In this document: positions 21,901-30,587 of the stretch, piece after piece
How the letters are laid out: the number at the start of each line of letters is the position of its first letter
Numbering within the stretch: position 1 is the stretch's first letter
Assembly (NCBI GenBank): GCA_009602725.1
Contig: WELB01000048.1
Span: 146,708 to 177,294, forward strand
Source of the DNA: Spirogloea muscicola
Lineage: Eukaryota > Streptophyta > Zygnematophyceae > Spirogloeales > Spirogloeaceae
Direction: 5' to 3'
DNA length: 30,587 nt
Notes under the pieces: model-generated
Databases searched by the model: none
Told to the model about the DNA's origin: nothing
The model's input: the letters and a program-made list of their open reading frames with translations, nothing else
Program-made: the position numbers and the translations under genes

Positions 21901-23856
21901 TCCTGCCAGGTTGCTATGAAGATAATGGAGAGCTACATCGTCCTTGGTGGGGCCGATTTTTTGCATCACCATGCTGCAGGTGTTGTCAGCATCCTTGAGT
22001 TGGTTATTGGGAATGTGAAGGAGAAGGGCTCGCTGGTCACTCTACCCGTTATTGACGTGCTCATTCTCTGCTTTCCCGCTGAAGCTCCGCCTGCTCTTGA
22101 GAGTGTGCTGCAAGTACTTCTTCTCACGCCACTCTCATCTGAAAGTTTCCCATCCAATGTGAAACATCAGTTGGTCTGTGCACTGTGTACTTGGAGGGCG
22201 TTTAGCTGACATCAATGTCTGAGCTCTCTGTTTATGTCCATGAAGACATTGCCCACAGTGCATCCTCAATCTCAGCGACGTATTCGTGCTTCTGCAGAAG
22301 CTGCTCTACATCTCTGTGGGAGGCCAGCCGGAGTCAGACGTTGTAATTGCTGCGGCAGTGGCAGTGCTAACAAGGGTGCTACTTCAGAACCCAGCATATT
22401 TTGTACAGCTTCTCTCGACGCCAAGCACGACCGAGCTCCTCAAAAGTCAACTTGCTGCACAACCCACATCCTCAACACCTATCCTTCTGTTCCTCGACAG
22501 CTGGCTTGACAAAGTGAGTACAACCCCCTATTATGCAATCTGACTGGTCGTGGTTCGTGTTTGCACGAATCCATACAGTGATTGAGTTGCACTGAGAGGT
22601 AACATGAATCAGTGTGAAGCTCTTTCTCGCCTGACATCGTTGTGGCCTCTACAGATTGATTCTATGTCACAACCAGCCAAGCGCAAGTTGTCAGCTCTGG
22701 CTCTGTGCATCATACTGTCCTTCAAGGATGCCGAGATTCTGGACAGGCTGGATCAGATACTCGGGTCTGTTTCTGCTTGCCCACGTGGAGCTTTGTATCA
22801 GTGCTTTCTGACCTTTAATGCTTCATTGCGAGGTCATCTCAAGTTGGCATCGCAGACTATCTTAGGCAATCCACTCCTCCAATTGCTGAGAGATCTTGAA
22901 ATTACCTCCTCTGCCCTTCATTACAGGGCTTGCATGAGCATGCTCAATCAAAGCGAAGGTGACAAGGATGGCCAACATGTGAGGTAAGCAGACAACCGCG
23001 GCGGGTGGACTTGCAGGAAGCTGTTGCTGACACCATGAGGAGTGAGGGCAATTGGCAATTGCTTGAGGCTTGACAGTGAAGCAGCACTCTATCCTGAGAT
23101 CTTTGATAGTTGGAGAAGTTGGACTTGTAATGAGCATCACGTGACTGTTAGCACGGGCCTTGCCATTGCATGTGCTTCATTTTCAGTCAATTCAGTTTTC
23201 ATATCAGTCAACGGTAGTGCCGGCTTTGGTTCATGCAGCTATGATTACTGGCCAACTGGTTGTCTTGAAGATGAGTCACCTGAGAGCGAGTTTGCACGAA
23301 GGAGACAGGTAGTTGGACTGTCCTGAATCATTTCAAAAGTAGGATAATGTAACCCAGAGAGCCAGAGGAGTTTTTCCAATACACATGTCTATTGTGTCTG
23401 GTCCAGTAAGTAGTTCTATACATTATATCAAATTGCGAAGAGATATTATCTCCAGCCCACCAGTGCTCAATTTTACATCTTTCTAGAAGTAGGATGATCA
23501 ACCTAGAGAGCCAAGACGAACAATTCCTAGTTGCTGCCAGTATTTATGGTTATCATGTCTGGTCCAACATGCAGTTGCATATGTATTGAGAATGTCTTGT
23601 GATGAGAATGTCCAGCCCGACAGTGCTTATAATCAGGGCGACCGCAACAATTGCTGCGAAGAGGGTGTCCTGAGAATGTGTTGGGTTCCTGTGGCAGGTC
23701 TCAGCAGCAGATCCAGTCCACACACTCAGCTTGAAGCCTCTGCTCAAGGAGAAGCTGCAGGAGTGCTCGTCCGTGCACGGCGAGAGCCGCTTTCGAGAGG
23801 CCATGAGCAGATTGCACCCCTCCTTACTGGCTCAGCTTCAGCTTGTCATGCTCTGA
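15937..23856 (+). CDS. IPO11: Importin-11-like nuclear transport receptor (karyopherin-beta), 20 exons resolved, 5' end in gap
   Basis: Importin-11 is a RanGTP-regulated HEAT-repeat import receptor. Exons: 15937-16049, 16218-16290, 16487-16548, 16696-16837, 17218-17460, 17878-17944, 18197-18617, 18853-19000, 19507-19685, 20009-20108, 20372-20446, 20647-20781, 20913-21005, 21274-21456, 21656-21760, 21910-22113, 22298-22513, 22655-22764, 23239-23308, 23698-23856. All are in phase and total 965 residues. Signatures include WLAAVYFKNSINRFWRTRRD, LLDQLREENNQ, LALLISKIARFDYPREW, the importin-11 hallmark RYFVLTAKDLEEW-x5-EAFHHEQD, RPCAEALYLTLFENHRE, LAACHSLRNLIDDVHFYEEE, WLDKIDSMSQPAKRKLSALA, and the C-terminal ESEFARRRQ and VHGESRFREAMSRLHP. 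A CLLE motif ending at 15884 may be the end of the preceding exon, which would need a GC donor and a weak AG acceptor next to 15937-15939. The first 30-40 residues are lost in or near the gap. Confidence 0.92.
17011..17151. mobile_element. MITE with about 30-bp terminal inverted repeats and TCA target duplication
   Basis: The 141-bp element starts GGGCCAATTTACACC and ends with the reverse complement GGGCCGATTTAAACG. The inverted ends continue inward to a matching GGACGGACGGACGC block, so they match over about 30 bases with few differences. It is flanked by direct TCA repeats at 17008-17010 and 17152-17154. It has no coding capacity. The GGGCC ends and 3-base TNA duplication resemble Tourist/PIF-Harbinger MITEs. 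It sits in the importin-11 intron 16838-17217 without touching its splice sites. Confidence 0.8.
23337..23640. repeat. Diverged tandem duplication (~150 bp unit) in last importin-11 intron
   Basis: Two successive units begin AAGTAGGATAATG (23337) and AAGTAGGATGATC (23487). Both then contain AGAGAGCCA, later TCTGGTCCA, and later CCAGCCC-x-ACAGTGCT-like blocks in the same order. They are separated by diverged sequence with small indels. The whole lies in intron 23309-23697. Confidence 0.65.
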
Positions 23857-24235
23857 CACAACGACTTGCCAGCGGCTGCCTTGGGGGCAAGATACAGCAT
23901 ACACACAAGCAGCTCAGGCCGTAGCATGTCTTCTACGGTCTTGCAACATCATTCTGTTGGCCTCGTGCATCGGCAACATGGTTGAGTGGCTTATTGGCAC
24001 AAAGTGGCACACGCTTTGGGGCTGTGGATCAGCAGCTGCCAGGTGCGTTCTGTATCCTGGAGCTGGTTGTGAGCCTGCATCCTGGTCTTGTATTAAGTTA
24101 GTGCGATCTACGCTTTTGCATTACATGCACTTAACAGCCTCAGTGAAGGCGAAACGACAGACAACAGGCTTTGCAGTTTGCCTAAGCTGTTGGTGCATGA
24201 CATGACTCATGCAGTTGTGTCTTTGCATCTGCAGG

Positions 24236-24329
24236 TGCGAGCACATTGCTCGGACAGGTGAAAGCTGGCAATCAACTCATTCTTTCATTCAAGATTTGTT
24301 CAAAACGCTCAAGGCTCTCAACAAGCGTT
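24236..24329 (+). other. Orphan terminal-exon-like segment
   Basis: Following a good CTGCAG acceptor, the frame reads CEHIARTGESW, then THSFIQDLFKTLKALNKR and a TGA. It has protein-like composition but no upstream exon that I can join to it. Importin-11 has already ended with its family C-terminus at 23856. I do not recognise the family; a 31-codon frame could be chance. Confidence 0.25.
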
Positions 24330-24713
24330 GACATTCTTTTGATGCCTGGTGTTGAAGGTGGCCTCCGGTTGGTGAGCTTATGATAACGTGCTCAAACAAG
24401 TAGGTGCTTTGAGCTGCAGAAGGAGCACAGGCAGCGCCGAGAAGTCACGGCGGGAGATAACGTGGCTGTGTCTCGTGGGTTGCCGAGGGGGGGGGCGCAA
24501 GCTTAGGGGCCTGGATGTTGGAGAAGCAGTCTGGGGGGGGGGGAGTCTGTTTCCGAAAGTGGGCGCCTAATTCCGGCATCTACAGCCTTTGTGGGCTTGG
24601 CCCAAGTCATAGCCCCGCGAAGGGCAGCCAGCTTCTCGATTCCAGGTTTTGGGTGAAATGGAGTAGTCCCTAGCAAGGGCGTGACGGCTGTGAAAGGCCA
24701 GCCCAAGACGAAT

Positions 24714-24872
24714 ATGACAAGGTCCGCAGGGGCTGGGAAGCGCAGAAATGTGCGCAGCTACGCAAGTGTCTATCACGAGTGGGTGCTCAGGAACCCCGAG
24801 TCGACAGCTGCAAATCGGACTCTGGTTGCCGGGCAAGTGCTGCCACGTCGAATGCCAGAAGCAGCAGCCTAA
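24714..24872 (+). pseudogene. Short PEX16-N-terminus-like frame, possible gene fragment
   Basis: From the ATG at 24714 a 52-residue frame contains YASVYHEWVLRNPESTAA, resembling the extreme N-terminus of peroxin-16 (a Y-x2-WV-x-RNPE/D-x-T pattern), then QVLPRRMPEAAA before TAA. No downstream exon with the rest of PEX16 was found before the next gene. It may be a broken copy, a first exon whose partner exons I missed, or coincidence. Confidence 0.3.
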
Positions 24873-25215
24873 GCGCGGCCTGCAGGCGAGAGCATGGCGA
24901 ACGCCAGGGATGAGGCACCAACACTTGAGGGGTTCAGGGCTTGGGCACGGCGGGTGGTCCGAGGACGTCCCAGGAGAGAAGGCGCAGGCGGTGAGCATGA
25001 AATGATGGGGTGCCCAATTCAAGCCTACAATACACTGTTCAGGCAAAAAGGGTTTCGGAATTAGGGGCTTGAGTATAAGGGCTTAGGGTTTCACTAGCGC
25101 AAAAAGGTCGAGCTGCATGGAATGAAGCCCGGGGGGAGCGGGAGCTCCTGGAGCAGACCTCGCTTGCCAAGTGGCGGCTTTCCAGCGAGCCCAGTCAGGA
25201 GCTGCCTGCTCCTGA

Positions 25216-25221
25216 CACGTG
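25216..25221. promoter_or_regulatory. G-box core (ACACGTGGC context)
   Basis: CACGTG in the context GACACGTGGCGG, an ABRE/G-box-type bZIP site, about 800 bases upstream of the first supported START-gene coding sequence. Inferred from motif only. Confidence 0.35.
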
Positions 25222-25405
25222 GCGGCCTCGGGCCGCCGCCCTGACCCGCGCCGGATAGAGCTTGTCGGCGTGTCCGGGCTGTGGGATCCGTCAGCAGCGT
25301 CCGATTGCCGCATCGACGGCTGATAAGTGGCTGGGATTTCGGCGGGGCGGGCCCGGCCGGGGCACTCGCCAGCCGCCGAAAGGGCGGACCAAGCGGCTGC
25401 GATTC

Positions 25406-25417
25406 TGCCACGTGGCA
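25406..25417. promoter_or_regulatory. Perfect 12-base G-box palindrome TGCCACGTGGCA
   Basis: GCCACGTGGC is the high-affinity core bound by plant bZIP factors (HY5/ABF/GBF types). The palindrome extends to 12 bases. It sits 190 bases from the other G-box, in the GC-rich upstream region of the START gene. The target gene and role are inferred from position. Confidence 0.5.
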
Positions 25418-25920
25418 GACGTTCGTCAGCCCCGGCGGAGGGGGCTACGTCTCGTGGCGGGAGTGGACGCGGCCCGCTCGGCTGCGCGGCCGATGTCGGG
25501 GCCCTCAGTTGGACGGTGGCTGACCTCCCTTGCAGCCACAAGTGGGCTTAGGGAGGACGTCCCCGTGGGGGCTTACATGGGCTGGCCACGGCGCCTCGAG
25601 GCCGTGCACCGCTTCCCCCCGCCCTGGCCCCTGTGGCGCAGAGCCGCCGACCCCGATCCTCGGGCCGTCTGGCGGTTAGCGATGCTAACCGGCCGTCAGC
25701 CGCCCATTATCGATAAGAGGGTGGAGGCGTGGTCGGCCAATCGCCGTCCGATCGCCATGCGGGGCGCCGGGAGCCGCCGATGCACTTCAGTTACGCTGCA
25801 GGTGTCATTGTCATTAGCAGCCCATTACTTGAGTACAAATTGCGGCTGACACATCAGTGGAGCCGCGACAGCGGCGATCACCCTCCCCCGCGGAGCCCGC
25901 CGCGAATTGCGGCGCAGTCC

Positions 25921-25951
<31 letters not shown>

Positions 25952-25980
25952 CGCCGCCGCCGTCGGGGGGCCGCGGAGCC

Positions 25981-25981
25981 N

Positions 25982-26043
<62 letters not shown>
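25981..26043. other. One N followed by 62 T in a GC-rich exon: likely assembly artefact
   Basis: A single N is followed by exactly 62 uninterrupted T, with GC-rich (CCG)n sequence on the left and GCC/TCC-rich sequence on the right. The run falls in what should be the first exon of the START gene and would encode about 20 Phe. The N junction suggests a scaffold join or low-quality read end rather than genome sequence. Confidence 0.75.
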
Positions 26044-26044
<1 letters not shown>

Positions 26045-28143
26045 TCTCCGGCCGGCCGCCATCGCCGCCGCCGCCCCTGGCGTCGTCCTCCTCCTCCTCC
26101 TCCTCCCGGCGGCCGCCGCTCGCCACCTGGCTCGCCGCCTTGCCCTCGCTTGCCGCGCCGCCGGCGCTGCGCCTCCTCGACTGGCGGCTTCTCGCCGGGC
26201 GCCTTGGCGCCCTCGTCCTCGCCCGCGGCGCCGTCCTGTCCGTCGCGCAGGGCTTCAGGTACGTCCCGCCGCGGACGTGCTGCGGACGCTTGTTGTAGCG
26301 CTTCACCTTCTGGTCATGACATGTGTTTTGGGCAGTCGAGGTCGCCAGCTGCAGCGACGGCGAGAAGCAGCGCTGAGTATGCTTGAATACGGCAAAAATT
26401 GCCGTCGTGTCTCCGTGCAGCAAGGTGTCGGGGCTTTCCATCTGTGGCACCGGCGGCGGCGGTGGCGGCGGCGGCACTGGCACAGTCAAGCTCGCGGCGC
26501 TGCCAGCCCCGGCGGCCGAGAAGCCGGCAGCCGGCAGCGTGAAGCCTGCAACGGCCATTGGCAATGCGGCAGTCACCGACGACGACCTCGGAGACCTGCT
26601 GCGCCTGCTGGCCGCACCGGACGCCGGCGGCTCCTGGGAGCACGTCCTTGACAGGGCGTCTCCTTCCGTGTCGTACACCGCCAGCCGGCGCGACTGTCAT
26701 GTGGGTACCCACTTCATCCTGGCAACTGCAGATGATTAGTGTGGAAGCTGCCCTGGTAGCAGTAGCTTGAACCGTGATTTCTATTAGAGCCAACTAGGCT
26801 CTTGCTTAGGAGAATTGAGGTATGCTGACGCTGGTGTAGCGGCACCGGTGCAGGCGACGGGCCACACGGCGTACCTGAGCATGACCGTCTTCCAGGGCAT
26901 GTCGCCGGCGCTCGTGCGCGACTTCTACATGGATGGCGACTTCCAGTTCCGGTGGGACCCCATGCTCCGATCGGCGCACCGGCTGGCGCTGCGCAGCGCC
27001 GACGGCCTGGAGGTCGGCGCGCTCGTCAAGAAGTACCCGCTCTGCGCGCCCGCCGAGTTTGTGCTGGCGTGGCGCATCTGGGAGGCGCCCGACGACGCCG
27101 CCGGCACGTCCTATTGTGTCATCAAGGTGCACCATGGCCGGCATTGCTGCGTGTGTGACTGCCATAGAGTGCTGCTCACAGTGACTGCTCGAGTGGCGCA
27201 TCGGCTGGCACAATCACTGGCTCCATTGGCTCAGCCGGCTGCGGCCGTGCCACGTACAGGCGTGCGAGCATCCCGCGGCGCCTCGGATGCCCGGCCTCCG
27301 TCGCGTGGAGCTGTACAAGTCGGCTTGGCGCATACGGCCGGTCCCGGGGCCGGCTGGTGAGGGGACTGCGACAGAAGTGACCGCAGTCCATTTGGAGGAC
27401 ACTGGGGCGCACCGCAGCGTGGCGCGAGCCGCTTTCCGACGCGGCGCCTGGGGCTATGTGCGCCGCATGGACTCGTTCCTGCGGCAGTACGAGCGCGAGC
27501 GCCGGGAGGGCCTCGTGGTGGCGGTGCAGGCCCCATCAGCAGTAACGTACGCTCAGAAGGTGAGCTCGCCAGCGCTGCTCGGTCTGCAGCAGCGACATAC
27601 ATACCTGCTGCAGAGAGCAGTTAGGCGACGGTACTGGTCATGCATTCGTGCACTGGCACCTGACATGGAGGTTTGACCGATCCTTGGCTTGGCGTTATGC
27701 AGGTGCCACTGCACCTGCTGGAGCTCGCCACTGCATCCTCAGGCGAGGCTGCGGGCGGCAGCAGAGCCGTGCGCTGCATGGACTTAGTAGCATCCGATGG
27801 ACGTGAAAGCTGCGGTAGGCACGGTGTTGCGGGATCATCCCAGGTGATGCAGGAGCCACGGACTTGGCCCTGGGCCCGCCGGCGGCAGCTCTTCAGGAGT
27901 ACGCCGCCACTGGCTGCCATTGGTGGTGCCGCGGCGATGGCGGCGGCGCTTCTGACCGGCGGCGCCGCCGCACCGCTGGGTGCCAAGATTGCGCTCGCCT
28001 GCCTCTTCCAGCAGGTCGCCGCAGTAGCCGCCGCGCGGTCGCGGCGACGGCGGCAGCGCGCTAGCGGCGGAGCGCCTGCAGTGCAAAAAGCTCAATCTGA
28101 CCGTCACCCCCACCCCCCTCCATTTTTCCTCTCTCCAAGTTAA
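26044..28143 (+). CDS. START-domain membrane protein, plant CP5-like, 5' end unresolved
   Basis: START domains bind lipids or sterols in a hydrophobic tunnel. Plant CP5-type members have N- and C-terminal hydrophobic segments. Exons: (26044)-26258, 26421-26700, 26854-27126, 27260-27559, 27703-28143; all junctions are GT-AG and in phase. Visible features are VTDDDLGDLLRLL and GGSWEHVLDRASPSVSYTA before the domain. Within it are YLSMTVFQGMSPALVRDFY, FQFRWDPML, VGALVKKYPLC, LAWRIWEAP, SYCVIK, RRVELYKSAWRI and AFRRGAWGYVRRMDSFLRQY. A C-terminal hydrophobic stretch follows (PLAAIGGAAAMAAALL to AKIALACLFQQV), then a basic RSRRRRQR tail. The start codon is unknown because the T-run lies in exon 1; the coordinate given is the first base after it. 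The end converges with the MAP kinase gene. Confidence 0.85.
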
Positions 28144-28480
28144 ATTACATTCATGGCCTGTCATGAGACTCAGCTTCCTCCATTAGGCCACCTTATTGCT
28201 ATTCTTAATTGCAGCGAGCAGAAGTTTGGGTATGAGCGGGGAACCAAACGCCTCGGCCCGCCTGCTTGCCTTTCGACATTCAGCCACATTTGGCGCAACC
28301 GCAGAGCGGCCCCCTCATTATGGGCGCCCAGAAAATTGTTCGATCCTAGTGAATACATATGGCGCCATGCTACATTAAAAGCTGCATAATTGAAATAGAA
28401 CCTCAGAGCAAATTAATGAATTAGTCATCCGTTGGCCGCCAGCCGCAGCTCGCACGAGCTTGCACATCTCTCCCCTGCCC
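28144..28480. other. Convergent 3' intergenic region (START gene / MAP kinase)
   Basis: 337 bases between the START-gene stop (28141-28143) and the minus-strand kinase stop (28481-28483). The sequence is A/T-richer than its surroundings and includes an ATTAAA at 28373-28378. No other feature is seen. Confidence 0.6.
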
Positions 28481-29365
<885 letters not shown>

Positions 29366-29434
29366 TCAGCCATTGTCAGCTTTGAGGGAGGCTGAGTAGG
29401 GAGGGCTGTCATGACAATCTGGCACAAGCCTATG

Positions 29435-29469
29435 TCCCTCCCTCCCTCCCTCCCTCCCTCCCTCCCTCC
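29435..29469. repeat. (TCCC)n microsatellite
   Basis: About 8.75 units of TCCC. The minus strand, which is the coding strand of the kinase, reads (GGGA)n and could form a G-quadruplex. It lies about 115 bases upstream of the supported kinase exon. Confidence 0.9.
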
Positions 29470-30086
29470 GGGGAGCCAGAGCAGCAGCCGAGCCCCGGGC
29501 CAGGTGCCGGCGCCCAGGTGCCCGCCCCAGGTGCCCCGCCAGGGAGCCCCTGCGGTTGGTGGGCCCAAGGCCGGGCCTTGCCCCCGCCGCCCGCCAACCG
29601 GTGCGCCTTGCCGCTAACTCTCTCCGACAGCTAACAGGCCCGGGCCGGCTGGCCGGCTGGCTCCGCTCCCCTTGACGGGGACGTTAGCGGGCAGGGCCAG
29701 CCGGCCCCCCCTCCTCCGCTGGTCAAGGATCTTGGGATCCGGCCGGCCCGCGCCGCACGTGGACCCGCCCGTGGCCACAGAGCGCGGCACGTGGCGAGCG
29801 GAGCCCCCCCCGGGCACTCTCCAAACCCCCGCCCTCCGACGACTCGGAAGTGCGTGCCGCTCCCGTTGACCCGCGGAGCGCTTCAGCCAATCGGAGTCCA
29901 GGAGCGGGCGACTTTCGCCAAGCGGACAGAGACTCCACCGGGGAGGGCATCCTCCCACTCCGCCAGGCCCGCCCGAGAGCGTTTGCGGCTCCGCACGCGG
30001 CATTTCGAGCGTCCCGGGCAGCGCTCGGCACCACTGCCGCTCGCCTCGCTCCGGTCCTGCGAGACAGGCACTTTCAGGCGGTCATC

Positions 30087-30217
30087 ATGGAGGCCCAGTC
30101 GAATGGCCGATGGTTAACGTGGGACCCTCAAGAGGGAGCACAGGCCAACTCAGCAAGAAAGGGCAAAGTTGCCACTATAGTCAGCCACGCAGAAATCTCT
30201 AGTCAACACGCGCAGGT
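30087..30217 (+). CDS. Candidate first exon of an unknown plus-strand gene
   Basis: An ATG at 30087 in good context (ATCATGGAG) follows the GC-rich block with two G-boxes and a CCAAT box. The frame reads MEAQSNGRWLTWDPQEGAQ and continues to HAQ, with a possible donor CAG|GTCAAG before an in-frame TGA. There are no recognised motifs. It is called only because of promoter-like context and could be chance. Confidence 0.25.
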
Positions 30218-30587
30218 CAAGTGACTCAGCAGAAGAATTTGCTCCCCTCTCTCCCGAGGCAGCAGCCAAGGCACGGCCAGCATAGAGATGCAAGGCCTAA
30301 GCCTGGCATTGCTGCAACGTACTGCGCAGATGCATATTGAAAATGGAAGGATGATCGTGTAGCCACGGCTGCTGGTGCGGCTGCTATGTCAGCCTGTTGC
30401 AAGCTCGCCTCCTCTGCATCGGTGTGACTGACCTCACGCTGGTCCGATGAGCCGGCATTTTTGCGTCATTGTAATGTTACTTTTGTCTGTTGTGGTCAAC
30501 CGTCTTAGCTCCTCCTCTTCTCCACTCAAAGTCCTCCATTAATTGTCTGCCCTTCATTGAAGGACCAGCAGATCGCCCTCGTCTCGG

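Larger units (their letters stand above)
23857..25850. other. Intergenic region between importin-11 and the START gene
   Basis: About 2 kb of mostly unassigned DNA. The left part holds the importin-11 3' UTR, a possible orphan exon at 24236-24329 and a short PEX16-like frame at 24714-24872. There are G-runs at 24486-24542. From 25080 on, it is GC-rich and promoter-like, with a TTAGGGTTT telo-box (25083-25091) and two CACGTG G-boxes. A long plus-strand frame at 25262-25849 has no recognisable motif and its composition follows the GC content. Confidence 0.5.

Noticed and set aside
25262-25849. A 195-residue Arg/Pro-rich frame upstream of the START gene.
   Set aside because: Composition follows GC content, overlapping frames are equally open, and the region carries G-box promoter motifs.

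Overview
This 30.6 kb window is nuclear DNA from a photosynthetic eukaryote of the green lineage, either a chlorophyte or an early-branching streptophyte alga. The protein-coding genes are broken by many short GT-AG introns. There are CCCTAAA (TTTAGGG-type) telomere-like repeats, (GCC)n tracts, G-boxes and several plant-type proteins: an AMT2-like ammonium transporter, a CP5-like START protein, a DRS1/WDR76-type WD40 protein, a plant-style importin-11 and a TEY MAP kinase. No bacterial operon, CRISPR array or viral gene was seen. I rebuilt the exons by hand from splice sites, phase continuity and family motifs; nearly all junctions keep frame.

Layout from left to right: (1) 67-2876 (+), L-threonine 3-dehydrogenase, 10 exons; (2) 3520-6410 (-), WDR76/CMR1-family WD40 protein, at least 9 exons; (3) 7418-9671 (+), probable RNA polymerase I subunit RPA34.5-like protein with a lysine-rich tail; (4) 11395-14818 (-), AMT2/MEP-type ammonium transporter, 8 exons, two of its introns being GC-AG; (5) about 15.6-23.9 kb (+), importin-11-like karyopherin, 20 exons resolved, with the 5' end next to a 163-base assembly gap; (6) about 26.0-28.1 kb (+), START-domain membrane protein, with its 5' end disturbed by an N followed by 62 T; (7) 28481-29320 (-), the C-terminal half of a TEY-type MAP kinase. 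Genes 1-5 alternate strictly in orientation, giving convergent 3' regions (2877-3519, 9672-11394, 28144-28480) and divergent promoter regions (6411-7417, 14819-15600). The genes are ordinary housekeeping or signalling genes and do not form a pathway.

The accessory signal sits in introns and intergenic DNA. It includes a 141-bp MITE with terminal inverted repeats and a TCA target duplication in an importin-11 intron, the 3' three-quarters of a tRNA-Arg(UCU)-like sequence in an RPA34.5 intron, tandem duplications in introns of three genes, an interstitial telomeric repeat, and exon-like orphan segments at 24.2-24.9 kb. I did not find a convincing new biological system. The items most worth checking are the tRNA fragment, the MITE, the paired GC-AG introns and the missing N-terminal half of the MAP kinase.
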